64,000 nt of DNA from Phycicoccus sp. Soil802. Lineage in GTDB: Bacteria > Actinomycetota > Actinomycetes > Actinomycetales > Dermatophilaceae. Below, piece by piece: positions 25,626-34,615 of this stretch; the first letter of the stretch is position 1, and each line of letters begins with the position of its first letter. The stretch lies in assembly GCF_001429605.1 (NCBI RefSeq), contig NZ_LMSS01000004.1:1-64000 (forward strand). Reading direction: 5' to 3'. The translations under genes and the position numbers were made by a program. The notes beneath the pieces were generated by a model. The model was not told the origin of the DNA. It worked only from the letters and a program-made list of their open reading frames with translations, and ran no database searches.

Positions 25626-26410
25626 TGTTCGACGGTTCGAACTTCCTTGCGGTCACTGGGTTCTCGCTCCTGGCCATCGTCCTGCTGATGGTCGCCACCG
25701 CCGTGGAGGGGCACCGCCAGGGCAGGGTCAGCGTCGTCGACACCACGTGGGGGCTCGGTTTCGTCGTCGTCGCAGCCGTGGCCGCCCTCGCGGGTGACGG
25801 CGCCGGCTGGCGACGCCTGGCACTGTTCGTCATCGTCGCGGTCTGGGGGCTGCGCCTCGCGTGGCACATGCACCAGCGCAACCGCGGCAAGGGCGAGGAC
25901 CCGCGCTACGCCGCCATGCTCGAGAAGGAGACCGGCAACCCGACCCTGGTCGCCATCCGGAAGGTGTACGGCATCCAGGGGCTCTCCGTGTGGTTCGTGT
26001 CGCTGCCGATCCAGGTCAGCGCCGCGGCGGGCGGGGGAGTGGTGGTGGTCGCTGTGGTGGGCCTGGCCCTGTGGCTGCTCGGCGTCTCCCTCGAGTCGCT
26101 GGGCGACAAGCAGCTCAAGGACTTCAAGGCCGACCCGGCCACCAAGGGCACCGTGATGGACCGTGGGCTGTGGTCCTGGACGCGGCACCCCAACTACTTC
26201 GGCGACTCCTGCGTCTGGTGGGGGACCTGGCTCGTGGCGGCGAGCGCCTGGCCGGGCGTCCTGACCATCCTCTCGCCCGTGGCGATGACCTACTTCCTGG
26301 TGTTCGCCACCGGGGCGAGGCTGCTCGAGAAGCACATGGCGGAGCGCCCCGGCTACGCCGAGTACCAGCAGCGGACGAGCTACTTCCTCCCGCGGCCACC
26401 CCGACGCTGA
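25625..26410 (+). CDS. DUF1295 membrane protein (steroid 5-alpha-reductase fold)
   Basis: 261 residues, about six membrane helices. GLWSWTRHPNYFGDSCVWWG and the C-terminal RPGYAEYQQRTSYFLP are the signature of DUF1295/isoprenylcysteine methyltransferase-like reductases. In the LitR-linked lipid loci this family sits with Cfa-like enzymes, probably as the reductase partner. ATG 25625 overlaps the previous stop codon. It is the last gene of a five-gene coupled run starting at 20847. Confidence 0.88.
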   Translation: MFDGSNFLAVTGFSLLAIVLLMVATAVEGHRQGRVSVVDTTWGLGFVVVAAVAALAGDGAGWRRLALFVIVAVWGLRLAWHMHQRNRGKGEDPRYAAMLEKETGNPTLVAIRKVYGIQGLSVWFVSLPIQVSAAAGGGVVVVAVVGLALWLLGVSLESLGDKQLKDFKADPATKGTVMDRGLWSWTRHPNYFGDSCVWWGTWLVAASAWPGVLTILSPVAMTYFLVFATGARLLEKHMAERPGYAEYQQRTSYFLPRPPRR

Positions 26411-26423
26411 CGGTCTCAGACTG

Positions 26424-26442
26424 GCGCAAACGAGCGCAAACC
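26424..26442. repeat. Direct repeat GCGCAAAC, 10-base step
   Basis: GCGCAAAC occurs at 26424 and 26434, one helical turn apart, between the DUF1295 stop and the sigma-factor start. GCGCAAA also occurs in the litR promoter. It is a candidate operator. Confidence 0.4.
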
Positions 26443-26515
26443 TCGCTCGGACCCGGTACTGTCCTGCCTTGGCGAGCAGGGCGCCACGGACCGGGTGCGA
26501 GTGGAGGTGGAGACC

Positions 26516-27100
26516 GTGGACAGTGCTCTCATGGACGCCGCCGTCGCCCGGGCGAAGGCGGGCGACCGTCCTGCGTTCGGACAGCTCTGGCTCGACCTGT
26601 CGCCCCGAGTGGCCGCGTACCTCCGTTCGCACGGCGTGGCCGACGCCGAGGACGTCACGAGCGAGGTCTTCCTCGCGGTGTTCCGGCACATGGACCGGTT
26701 CTCCGGCGGGGGAGCAGCCTTCCGCGCGCTCGTCTTCACCGTCGCCCACCGCAGGCAGGTGGACTGGCACCGGCAGCGAACCCGCCGCGGGACCTGGCTG
26801 ACGCTCGATGACCTGGGGTCCGAACCAGCTTCCCCCTCGGCCGAGAGCGCGGCCCTCGCGGCCATCGCCGACGAGCAGGTGGTGGCGGCGCTGGGCACCC
26901 TCACCTCCGACCAGCGGTCCGTGCTGGCGCTCCGGGTGGTGGCCGAGCTCAGCCTCGAGGAGACGGCGGCCGTGCTCGGCAAGGACCTCGGCGCCGTGAA
27001 GTCGCTACAGCACCGGGCGCTTGCGCGGCTGCGGAGAAAACTCTCGCCGGACCCGTATCCCCGGGACGCCCTCGCGCGATTGAACGCCCGTCATGCCTGA
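26516..27100 (+). CDS. ECF-type RNA polymerase sigma factor
   Basis: 194 residues from GTG 26516. Region 2 is DRPAFGQLWLDLSPRVAAYL, then DAEDVTSEVFLAVFRHM; region 4 is LTSDQRSVLALRVVAELSLE, then LGKDLGAVKSLQHRALARLR. The GTG at 26516 has GGAGG/GGAG just upstream; in-frame GTGs at 26495, 26501 and 26507 are alternatives. The stop lies inside the next gene (ATGCCTGA, 8-base overlap), a common layout for a sigma factor and its membrane regulator. It follows the LitR lipid operon by about 100 bases with a direct repeat in between, so it may be part of the same response. Confidence 0.85.
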   Translation: MDSALMDAAVARAKAGDRPAFGQLWLDLSPRVAAYLRSHGVADAEDVTSEVFLAVFRHMDRFSGGGAAFRALVFTVAHRRQVDWHRQRTRRGTWLTLDDLGSEPASPSAESAALAAIADEQVVAALGTLTSDQRSVLALRVVAELSLEETAAVLGKDLGAVKSLQHRALARLRRKLSPDPYPRDALARLNARHA

Positions 27101-27857
27101 ACCCGAAGACCTCGCCCCCCGCGGACTGCACGTGCCCGCCAGCGACCCGGCGGCCCCTGCCGTCGAGGCGCTGCGTGCCCTGGCCTCGCAGGGGCCGGTG
27201 GCGGCCAGCGCCGAGCTGGCCGCCTTCCTCGACGAACCCGCAGGTCAGGGTCTGGGCACCACATCCCCCCAGAGGAGCGATCTCGTGACCGTTGTCCGAC
27301 TTCCCATCCGCCGAGCCGGCCGCGTTGCCGTGGCCGTCGGCGCAGCCCTCGCCCTGGCGGCCATCGGCGGCGTCGCCGTGGCCGCGACCGGTGGCGCCCC
27401 CGACCGTGAGCCCGCGCAGGTCCAGCAGGACGACCCGAGCGACACGACCACGTCGACGTCCACCGAGACCGAGACCGAGGCCCCGGAGACCGAGGCCCCC
27501 GAGACCGAGGCCCCCGAGACCGAGGCCCCCGAGACCGAGGACACGTCCGACGACGAGAGCACCGACGAGGACGCCGCGACGCACACGGCGAACCCGGTCG
27601 CCTCGGCCAACCACCACGACGGCAAGGGCAAGGACGACGAGCACGCCGATGTCAACGGCGGAGGCGTGGTCGACCACCACTCCGAGCACTCGACGGCGGC
27701 CCACCAGAGTGGTGACGACGACGAGCAGGGCGAGGACCAGGGCGACGAGCAGGGTGAGGACCACGGCGACGACCAGGGCGAGGACCACGGCAGCGGCCAC
27801 GGCGACGACCAGGGTGACGACGAGGGTGACGACGGCGGGTCGCACGACGACGACTGA
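27093..27857 (+). CDS. Acidic repeat membrane protein, putative sigma-factor regulator
   Basis: 254 residues. An N-terminal domain of about 75 residues (VEALRALASQGPVAASAELA) precedes one membrane helix (VAVAVGAALALAAIGGVAVAA). The outside part is low-complexity: four APETE repeats from a 15-bp DNA repeat, then a His/Asp tail with DQGEDHGDD-like units. No zinc-binding anti-sigma motif (HxxxCxxC) is present. The overlap with the sigma gene and single-span topology suggest a membrane anti-sigma or co-regulator. The acidic His-rich tail could bind metal ions outside the cell; both roles are inferred. Confidence 0.7.
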   Translation: MPEPEDLAPRGLHVPASDPAAPAVEALRALASQGPVAASAELAAFLDEPAGQGLGTTSPQRSDLVTVVRLPIRRAGRVAVAVGAALALAAIGGVAVAATGGAPDREPAQVQQDDPSDTTTSTSTETETEAPETEAPETEAPETEAPETEDTSDDESTDEDAATHTANPVASANHHDGKGKDDEHADVNGGGVVDHHSEHSTAAHQSGDDDEQGEDQGDEQGEDHGDDQGEDHGSGHGDDQGDDEGDDGGSHDDD

Positions 27858-27875
27858 GCCGCACTCCTGACCACG

Positions 27876-27923
27876 CCTGACCGGTGGCTGCCCCTGAGCC
27901 GTCCGGGGTGACCACCGGTCAGG
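27876..27923 (+). terminator. Terminator after the sigma/acidic-protein unit
   Basis: A perfect 12-bp inverted repeat, CCTGACCGGTGG and its complement, with a 24-base spacer that can add an inner CCCC/GGGG pairing. It ends 33 bases before the HIT gene. Confidence 0.7.
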
Positions 27924-27956
27924 CACTGGTGGGCGCGCCCGGGCTAGAGTCCGCTC

Positions 27957-28379
27957 GTGGACTGCCTGTTCTGCCGGATCCTCGACGGCGCGCTGCCGGC
28001 GACCGTGGTGCTCGACGAACCGTTCACCCTGGGCTTCCTCGACACCCGACCGGTGTTCAAGGGGCACGTCCTGCTGGTGCCGAAGATCCACGTCGACACG
28101 CTCGTCGACCTGCCCGCTGAGCTGCTCCCCGTGCTGATGGGGGCGGCCCAGCGGCTGTCCGGCGCCGTGGTCGCGGGTCTCGGCGCGCAGGGCTCGTTCG
28201 TCGCGGTCAACAACGTCGTCTCGCAGTCCGTGCCACACCTCCACGTGCACGTCGTGCCACGCACCAAGGGCGACGGTCTGCGTGGCTTCTTCTGGCCCCG
28301 CACCACCTACGCCTCGGACGACGAGGCGCAGGAGTATGCCGCGCGGCTGGCTGCCGTCCTCCCGCCACCTCCGAGCTGA
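27957..28379 (+). CDS. HIT-family nucleotide hydrolase/transferase
   Basis: 140 residues. CLFCRI at the start and HLHVHVVPR give the histidine-triad motif; the middle His acts as nucleophile on nucleoside phosphates in this family. VFKGHVLLVPKIHVDTLVDL is the conserved central strand. GTG 27957 begins the protein at the conserved MDCLFC region. It precedes the ogt gene by 42 bases on the same strand, and the two may share a transcript. The exact substrate is unknown. Confidence 0.9.
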   Translation: MDCLFCRILDGALPATVVLDEPFTLGFLDTRPVFKGHVLLVPKIHVDTLVDLPAELLPVLMGAAQRLSGAVVAGLGAQGSFVAVNNVVSQSVPHLHVHVVPRTKGDGLRGFFWPRTTYASDDEAQEYAARLAAVLPPPPS

Positions 28380-28421
28380 CCAACCCGGCGCCTGTCACCG
28401 GGGGCTGGCAGGATCGGCTCC

Positions 28422-28934
28422 GTGCGCAGCCACCTCGTCACGCCCTCGCCGCTCGGCGAGCTGACCCTCGTGGCCGAGGACGGCGCCCTGGTGGGGTGTC
28501 TGATGGCCCTGCCCGACCGCGACCCGTCCGACGAGACCCTGGGTGCGGCCGCCGAGCCGGGGTCGGCCGACCAGGTGCTGCGCACTGCCGCGTCCCAGCT
28601 GGCCGAGTACTTCGCGGGGGAGCGCACCGAGTTCGACCTGCCGCTGGCACCCCGCGGCGACGAGTTCCAGCTCAAGGTCTGGGCCCTGCTGCGCGAGATC
28701 CCCTACGGGCAGACGCGCAGCTACGGCCAGCTCGCCCGGGTCCTGGGTGACGTCAACCTCAGCCAGGCGGTCGGGTGGGCCAACGGCCGCAACCCGATCA
28801 GCATCATCGTGCCCTGCCACCGGGTGATCGGGGCTGAGGGCACGTTGGTCGGCTACGCGGGAGGGCTGGACCGCAAGCGGTTCCTGCTCGCGCTGGAGGA
28901 GCCGCCCGCCGACGAGGCGCACCGCCTGTTCTGA
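28422..28934 (+). CDS. ogt: Methylated-DNA-protein cysteine methyltransferase
   Basis: 170 residues. The suicide acceptor is Cys132 in IIVPCHRVIG, followed by GYAGGLDRKRFLL. The N-terminal part has the EYFAGERTEFDLPL pattern, and IPYGQTRSYGQLARVLG is the DNA-binding helix-turn-helix. The enzyme removes alkyl groups from O6-alkylguanine. GTG 28422 is the only good start before the conserved region. It follows the HIT gene closely. Confidence 0.93.
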   Translation: MRSHLVTPSPLGELTLVAEDGALVGCLMALPDRDPSDETLGAAAEPGSADQVLRTAASQLAEYFAGERTEFDLPLAPRGDEFQLKVWALLREIPYGQTRSYGQLARVLGDVNLSQAVGWANGRNPISIIVPCHRVIGAEGTLVGYAGGLDRKRFLLALEEPPADEAHRLF

Positions 28935-29057
28935 CGGCTGACCTGTGACAGGTGTGACCCGTGTCCGTTTGGTGCTCGTCCGTTCGTCCGGCATTGCCTG
29001 GAGTGTGCCTGTCGGTGTGGTCACGACCGGGAGGATCCACGGTGGAAAGGGGGCGCC

Positions 29058-30230
29058 ATGTGGATGCGGAGGCGCCGGGCGGGCGCGGCGGTTCTCGCGG
29101 CTGCAACCGTGCTCCTCAGTGCCTCCACGTCGCCCCCGGCCGGCCGGTCGACCGACGTTCGTGTGCGACCCGCCGCAGACCTCACCACCCCGGCGCTCGT
29201 CGCCGTGCCGGCGCTGTACTCGTTCGACGACCTGGCGCCGGCCGAGGCCGTGGCCCTGGAGCACACCGGACCGCCCACCTCGCTGGTGACCGGCCTGCGC
29301 CAGCCGCCGCCCCGACCCCCGCGCACCGGTGCCCACGGCAGCTCGCCCGCCCCGGGGACGCCCCAGGCCGTCCTGGCGGCCGCCTACCGGAGGGCCGTGG
29401 CCCGGTCACCGCAGAGCTGCCACCTCCGGCCCGAGCACCTCGCCGCCATCGGGCAGGTCGAGTCGGGCTCGATCGGTGGTCGGTCGGTCACGCCGGCGCA
29501 CCGGGTCACGCCCGCGATCTACGGGCCGCTGCTGGATGGCGGGCCGTTCGCGGTGGTGCACGACAGTGACGGCGGCAGCTACGACGGAGACGGCCAGTAC
29601 GACCGGGCGATGGGGCCGCTGCAGTTCCTCCCGGGCACCTGGCGCTGGGCCGGCCGCGATGGCGACGGTGACGGACGCCGCGACCCGCAGAACGTCTTCG
29701 ACGCGGCCCTCGCGACGGCCGGCTACCTCTGCCTCGGCGGGCGAGACCTGTCCAGGACGGGTGACCTGAGGTCGGCGGTGCTGTCCTACAACCAGTCCGG
29801 CGCGTACCACTCGGCGGTGCTGGAGTGGGTCTCGTACTTCCGCCAGCACGGCCTGGCCGCGCTGACCAGCGTGGCGTTCCGGGTCGGGTCGGGTGGCCGG
29901 GCGAGCGCGCTCGGCGAGCCCGAACCCGACGACGACAAGGCGGAGAAGGCGGACCAGGCCACCGAGCACGCCCAGTCGACGCCCACCAAGGCCCCCACGA
30001 AGCAGCCCCCTCCCACCGCGTCAGACCCACCCGACACCCCCACCACGAGCAGCCCGTCGACCACGCCGACGCAGCCTGGTCCGCCACCCACGACGCCCGC
30101 GACGCCGCCCACGACGACACCGATCGACCCCACTCCGGAGCCGACCGTCCCGGCCCCGACCACGACGACACCGCCCCCCGCCTCGTCCACCAGCTCGCCG
30201 CCCGACCCCGAGCCGTCACCCGCCGGCTGA
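29058..30230 (+). CDS. Secreted lytic transglycosylase-like protein
   Basis: 390 residues. A Sec signal (RRRRAGAAVLAAATVLLSAS) is followed by a transglycosylase domain with GQVESGSIGG (catalytic Glu), DRAMGPLQFLPGTWRWAGRD and NVFDAALATAGYLC. This is the MltB/SLT-like cleavage domain that cuts peptidoglycan glycan strands. The C-terminal 90 residues are Pro/Thr-rich, probably spanning the wall. ATG 29058 (or 29064) follows a purine-rich stretch. The promoter should be in the 120 bases upstream. Confidence 0.87.
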   Translation: MWMRRRRAGAAVLAAATVLLSASTSPPAGRSTDVRVRPAADLTTPALVAVPALYSFDDLAPAEAVALEHTGPPTSLVTGLRQPPPRPPRTGAHGSSPAPGTPQAVLAAAYRRAVARSPQSCHLRPEHLAAIGQVESGSIGGRSVTPAHRVTPAIYGPLLDGGPFAVVHDSDGGSYDGDGQYDRAMGPLQFLPGTWRWAGRDGDGDGRRDPQNVFDAALATAGYLCLGGRDLSRTGDLRSAVLSYNQSGAYHSAVLEWVSYFRQHGLAALTSVAFRVGSGGRASALGEPEPDDDKAEKADQATEHAQSTPTKAPTKQPPPTASDPPDTPTTSSPSTTPTQPGPPPTTPATPPTTTPIDPTPEPTVPAPTTTTPPPASSTSSPPDPEPSPAG

Positions 30231-30411
30231 CCAGGGGGTGGGACGGCGACGTGACGCGCGTCGCACTTCGCGCAGGGGGGTGACCGAACGGCATACCAAG
30301 GGGTCTAGCGTCGTTGACGAGAGTGACTGCTGGTCCGCACAGCAGACGTCAGCGAGGACGGCGCCCCGACCAGGGGTGGCCGTCCTTCGCCTTTCACAGG
30401 AGAGTGGTGGA

Positions 30412-31836
30412 ATGACCTCGCAGCAGGTGCCCACAACAACGTCGCGTCACCGGGTCGTCGTCATCGGTTCCGGCTTCGGCGGGCTCTTCGGCACGCAGGC
30501 CCTCAAGCGTGCCGACGTCGACATCACGCTGATCGCCAAGACCACGCACCACCTCTTCCAGCCGCTCCTCTACCAGGTGGCGACCGGCATCCTCTCCGAG
30601 GGCGAGATCGCGCCCGCGACGCGGGAAGTCCTTGCGCGCCAACGCAATGCGCGGGTGCTGCTCGGCAACGTCACGAAGATCGACCTGACCGCGAAGACGG
30701 TGACGTCCCGCGTCCTCGACCGCGACACGGTCACCCCCTACGACACCCTGCTGGTGGCAGCCGGCGCGGGTCAGTCCTACTTCGGCAACGACCACTTCGC
30801 GCAGTTCGCCCCGGGCATGAAGTCCATCGACGACGCCCTCGAGCTGCGCGGCCGGATCTTCGGGTCGTTCGAGTGGGCCGAGCTCGCGAGCACGCCCAAG
30901 GAGATCGAGCGGCTGATGACGTTCGTGGTCGTCGGCGCCGGTCCGACCGGTGTGGAGATGGCCGGCCAGATCGCCGAGCTGTCGCGTCGCACGCTGCGCA
31001 AGGACTTCCGGAACATCGACACCAGCCGCGCCCGCATCGTGCTGCTGGACGCCGCACCCACGGTGCTGGCCGCCTTCGGTGACCAGCTCGGCGCAAAGGC
31101 CGCCAAGCGGCTCGCCGAGATCGGGGTGGAGGTGCAGCTGGGGGCCAAGGTGACCGGCGTCGACGCCACCGGCATCGACGTCGAGGACGCCGACGGCACG
31201 CAACGCCGGATCGAGTCGGTCTGCAAGGTCTGGGCCGCCGGCGTGCAGGCGTCCGAGCTCGGTGCCCAGCTCGCCGAGCAGTCCGGTGCGCAGCTCGACC
31301 GCGCCGGACGCATCGCCGTCAACGACGACCTGACGCTCCCCGGCCACCCCGAGGTCTTCGTCGTCGGTGACATGGCCTCGCTCAAGGGTTACCCGGGCGT
31401 CGCCCAGGTCGCCATCCAGGGTTCGCGGTATGCCGCCGACCAGCTCAAGCGCCGACTCGCAGGCAAGGAGCCCAAGGGTCCGTTCGAGTACCACGACAAG
31501 GGCTCGATGGCCACGATCTCGCGGTTCAGCGCGGTTGCCTCGATCGGCAACCTGCGGTTCACGGGCTTCGTCGCGTGGGTGCTGTGGCTGGCCGTCCACC
31601 TCGTCTACATCATCGGCTTCAAGCACCGCCTGACCACGCTCCTGCACTGGGCCGTCAGCTTCCTCGGTCGCGGTCGCTCGGAGCGCACCGTGACGGAGCA
31701 GCAGGTGTTCGCCCGCACGGCGATCGAGCAGCTCGGCTCGGGCTACGCACCGTCGCTGCCGCGAGTCGCCGCCGACAAGAAGTCTCCGACCCAGTCCGTG
31801 GCACAGGCACGCGAAGAAGGCAGTCGCATCCTCTGA
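30412..31836 (+). CDS. ndh: Type II NADH dehydrogenase
   Basis: 474 residues. Two dinucleotide-binding folds: VVVIGSGFGGLFGTQAL near the N terminus and FVVVGAGPTGVEMAGQIAEL near 180. HLFQPLLYQVATGILSEGEIA and VFVVGDMASLKGYPGVAQVA are typical of NDH-2 enzymes, which pass electrons from NADH to quinone without proton pumping. The C-terminal hydrophobic helix (FVAWVLWLAVHLVYIIGFKH) attaches it to the membrane. ATG 30412 has GGTGGA and AGGAGAG upstream. It stands alone, with a 180-base promoter region before it. Confidence 0.93.
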   Translation: MTSQQVPTTTSRHRVVVIGSGFGGLFGTQALKRADVDITLIAKTTHHLFQPLLYQVATGILSEGEIAPATREVLARQRNARVLLGNVTKIDLTAKTVTSRVLDRDTVTPYDTLLVAAGAGQSYFGNDHFAQFAPGMKSIDDALELRGRIFGSFEWAELASTPKEIERLMTFVVVGAGPTGVEMAGQIAELSRRTLRKDFRNIDTSRARIVLLDAAPTVLAAFGDQLGAKAAKRLAEIGVEVQLGAKVTGVDATGIDVEDADGTQRRIESVCKVWAAGVQASELGAQLAEQSGAQLDRAGRIAVNDDLTLPGHPEVFVVGDMASLKGYPGVAQVAIQGSRYAADQLKRRLAGKEPKGPFEYHDKGSMATISRFSAVASIGNLRFTGFVAWVLWLAVHLVYIIGFKHRLTTLLHWAVSFLGRGRSERTVTEQQVFARTAIEQLGSGYAPSLPRVAADKKSPTQSVAQAREEGSRIL

Positions 31837-31903
31837 GCCGTCTCGACGTGCCCGCTGCGTGAGATGCCACGTGCGCGGCGGGTGACTCGCCTAGGGTGGC
31901 GCC

Positions 31904-33190
31904 ATGCCGCTGGACTACCCGATCCACGAGGCGACGCTGGCCAACGGCCTGCGGGTCGTCGTCTCGCCCGATGCCTCCGTGCCCACCGTCACCGTCAACA
32001 TCTGGGTGAACGTCGGGTCGCGCCACGAGGTCCCGGGGCGCACCGGCTTCGCCCACCTGTTCGAGCACCTGATGTTCCAGGGGTCACGGCACATCGCCAG
32101 CGGTGAGCACTTCACCCGGTTGATGGCCGAAGGCGGGCGCCTCAACGCGACGACCTGGTTCGACCGCACCAACTACTTCGAGACCATCCCCAAGGGTGCC
32201 TACGAGCTCGCCCTCTGGATGGAGGCCGACCGGCACGGGCACCTGCTCGACGCGGTCACGCAGGAGAACCTCGACAACCAGCGGGACGTGGTCAAGGAGG
32301 AGAAGCGCCAGCGCTACGACAACGTCCCCTACGGCACGGCCCTGATCGAGGTGTACGCCGCGGTGTTCCCCGCCGGGCACCCGTACCACCACCCCACGAT
32401 CGGGTCGATGGAGGACCTGGACGCGGCCAGCCTCGCCGACGTGCACGACTTCTTCCGCCGCTACTACGGCCCCAACAACAGCGTGCTCACCCTCGTCGGC
32501 GACATCACCCCGGAGGAGGGGTTCGCCGCGGCAGAGCGCTACTTCGGCCACCTGCTGCCATCGGCGGAGCCGGCCCGGCCCGCAGTGCCGCCCCTGGAGC
32601 CGCTCGCCGACCCGGTGCGGGTGGACCGGCCGGGCCACGTCCCCAACGACCGCCTGCACATCGCCTTCCGGCTCCCGGTCGACAACACCCCTGAGTTCTT
32701 CGCGGCAGGTCTGGCCATCGACGCGCTGGGTGGGCTCTCGACCTCCCGGCTGGTGCAGCGGCTGGTCCGCCGTGAGCAGGTGGCCAACTCCGTGCAGGCG
32801 CACGCGATGGGTTTCGTCGACGGTGTCTCGCTGGGGTTCCTCGTCGTCGACGTCGCCGACGGCCAGGACCCGGAGGCCATCGAGGCAGCCGTGGTGGAGG
32901 AGCTGGAGCGGTTCGTGGTCGAGGGACCCACCGAGGTCGAGATGGAGTCCGCGATGGCCCAGTCCGAGCGCTCGTGGCTGTCGGCGCTGGCAGGGCAGGA
33001 GGAGCGGGCCGACCTGATCAGCCAGCACGTGCTGCTCCACGGTGACGGCCAGTTCGTCAACACCTTCCTCGACCGGATCGGCGAGGTCGGGCCGGACGAC
33101 GTCCGTGCCGCCGCGTCGCGCTGGCTGCGACCCGAGAGCAGGGCCGTCGTCCGGCACCTGTCCGTCCGTGACGAGGAGGCGGTGGCATGA
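31904..33190 (+). CDS. M16 zinc metallopeptidase (catalytic subunit)
   Basis: 428 residues. The inverted zinc motif H51LFEH55 in FAHLFEHLMFQG, with the distal Glu in the region after ENLDNQRDVVKEEKRQR, marks an active M16 (insulinase/pitrilysin/MPP) peptidase. The overall layout of two repeats, the second without zinc motif, is normal. ATG 31904 begins MPLDYPIHEATLANGLRVVV. The stop overlaps the next start (ATGA), coupling it to a non-catalytic partner as in bacterial M16B heterodimers. Substrates are likely short peptides. Confidence 0.92.
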   Translation: MPLDYPIHEATLANGLRVVVSPDASVPTVTVNIWVNVGSRHEVPGRTGFAHLFEHLMFQGSRHIASGEHFTRLMAEGGRLNATTWFDRTNYFETIPKGAYELALWMEADRHGHLLDAVTQENLDNQRDVVKEEKRQRYDNVPYGTALIEVYAAVFPAGHPYHHPTIGSMEDLDAASLADVHDFFRRYYGPNNSVLTLVGDITPEEGFAAAERYFGHLLPSAEPARPAVPPLEPLADPVRVDRPGHVPNDRLHIAFRLPVDNTPEFFAAGLAIDALGGLSTSRLVQRLVRREQVANSVQAHAMGFVDGVSLGFLVVDVADGQDPEAIEAAVVEELERFVVEGPTEVEMESAMAQSERSWLSALAGQEERADLISQHVLLHGDGQFVNTFLDRIGEVGPDDVRAAASRWLRPESRAVVRHLSVRDEEAVA

Positions 33191-34578
33191 GCGACGTGAC
33201 CGAGGTGGTCGACCGCACGCTCGACGACGGCACCCCACCCGAGCCCCCCGTCCAGCCCCCCGGCGCGTGGCGGTTCGCGACGCCTGCGCGGCACACCCTG
33301 TCCAACGGCATCGAGCTGGTGGCCTACGACATCCCGGGGCAGTACGTCATCTCGGTGCGCACCGTGCTGCCGTTCCCGTTGTCCGTCGAGCCCCGCGAGG
33401 TCGAGGGAGTCGCGAGCATCATGGCCAGGCTCCTCGACGAAGGCACTGCCGAGCACTCGCCCGAGGAGTTCGCAGAACTGTTGGAGCGCAAGGGGATTGC
33501 CCTCGGCGCCTCGGTGACCGACGGTGGTCTCGGGGTCGACCTCGACGTCCCGAAACGCCGGCTCGCCGAGGCCCTCGACCTGCTCCGCCAGGCGCTGGCC
33601 GAGCCGGTCTTCCCCGAGCCGGAGGTGGACCGCCACCGCAAGACCCGGCTCGCCCAGATCGAGCAGGAGCGTGCCCTCGCCCCTCAGCGGGCCGCGCAGG
33701 AGTTCATCAACACCTTCTTCGACGGGGCCGACCGGGCCTCCCGACCCACGGCCGGCACCACCGAGAGCATCTCCGCCCTGACCCGACAGCACATCGTCGA
33801 CTTCCACACCGAGCGGGTCGGCCCGACCGGCATGACCGCCGTGGTGGCCGGCGACCTCACCGGCCTCGACGTCGTGACGCTGGCCGAGGACACCCTCGGC
33901 ACCTGGCGCAACGCCAGCCACGTGCCGGCCCCGCCTGCGACGGCGCCCCGGCGCGCCGTCGACGCGGCACGCGTCGTCCTCGTCGACCGACCCGGATCGG
34001 TGCAGAGCGAGCTCCTGGTGGGCTGGGCGGGACCGGACCGGCACACGACGACGGGCTGGGCGGCATACCCGGTCCTGGGTTTCATGGTGGGTGGCTCCCC
34101 GAACGCGCGCGTCGACGCGGTACTGCGCGAGGAGAAGGGCTACACCTACGGGATCCGCTCGGTCTTCCGCCCCCGTCGGGTCGGAGGACTCTTCCTGACG
34201 TCCGGCTCGGTGCGGGCCGACGCGACCGTGGAGTCGGTGCGCCTCCTGCTCGACCTGCTGGCGTCGGGTCGCGAGGGGTTCAGCCCCGAGGAGGTGCGCG
34301 CGGGTGTCGACTTCATCAGCAAGACGGCGCCCGGCCGCTTCGCCACGGCCGACGCGGTCGCCGACGAGGCCGTCCTGATGGCCCTCGACGGCCTCACCAC
34401 CGACTTCACCACCCGGACCCTCGAGGCCATGCGCCGGCTCGACGGCGAGCAGCTCACCGCGGCCTACCGCGAGTGGGTGCAGGGGGAGTGGACCATCGTG
34501 GTGGTCGGCGACGCGAGCTCGTATGCCGATGGCGTGCGTGCCCTGGGCGTCGGCGACGTGAGCGTCGTCCCCGCCTGA
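33187..34578 (+). CDS. M16-family peptidase-like partner subunit
   Basis: 463 residues with the M16 fold (LSNGIELVAYDIPGQYVISV, then VGGSPNARVDAVLREEKGYT). At the position of the zinc motif it reads ARLLDEGT, so HxxEH is missing and it cannot bind catalytic zinc. The R/Y-type helix EKGYTYGI is kept, as in the substrate-binding subunits of M16B pairs. It overlaps the catalytic subunit gene by four bases and should form a dimer with it. Confidence 0.9.
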   Translation: MSDVTEVVDRTLDDGTPPEPPVQPPGAWRFATPARHTLSNGIELVAYDIPGQYVISVRTVLPFPLSVEPREVEGVASIMARLLDEGTAEHSPEEFAELLERKGIALGASVTDGGLGVDLDVPKRRLAEALDLLRQALAEPVFPEPEVDRHRKTRLAQIEQERALAPQRAAQEFINTFFDGADRASRPTAGTTESISALTRQHIVDFHTERVGPTGMTAVVAGDLTGLDVVTLAEDTLGTWRNASHVPAPPATAPRRAVDAARVVLVDRPGSVQSELLVGWAGPDRHTTTGWAAYPVLGFMVGGSPNARVDAVLREEKGYTYGIRSVFRPRRVGGLFLTSGSVRADATVESVRLLLDLLASGREGFSPEEVRAGVDFISKTAPGRFATADAVADEAVLMALDGLTTDFTTRTLEAMRRLDGEQLTAAYREWVQGEWTIVVVGDASSYADGVRALGVGDVSVVPA

Positions 34579-34615
34579 GCGACGGCGGCCCTGCTGGGTG
34601 GTGCGGCGCTGTGCG

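Noticed and set aside
27466-27540. CRISPR-like regular repeat
   Set aside because: The 15-bp units have no spacers and simply encode APETE repeats inside a gene; no CRISPR array was seen anywhere in the window.
33187-34578. Broken M16 peptidase because the zinc motif is missing
   Set aside because: M16B pairs normally contain one subunit without HxxEH; the rest of the fold is intact, so this is an ordinary partner subunit.
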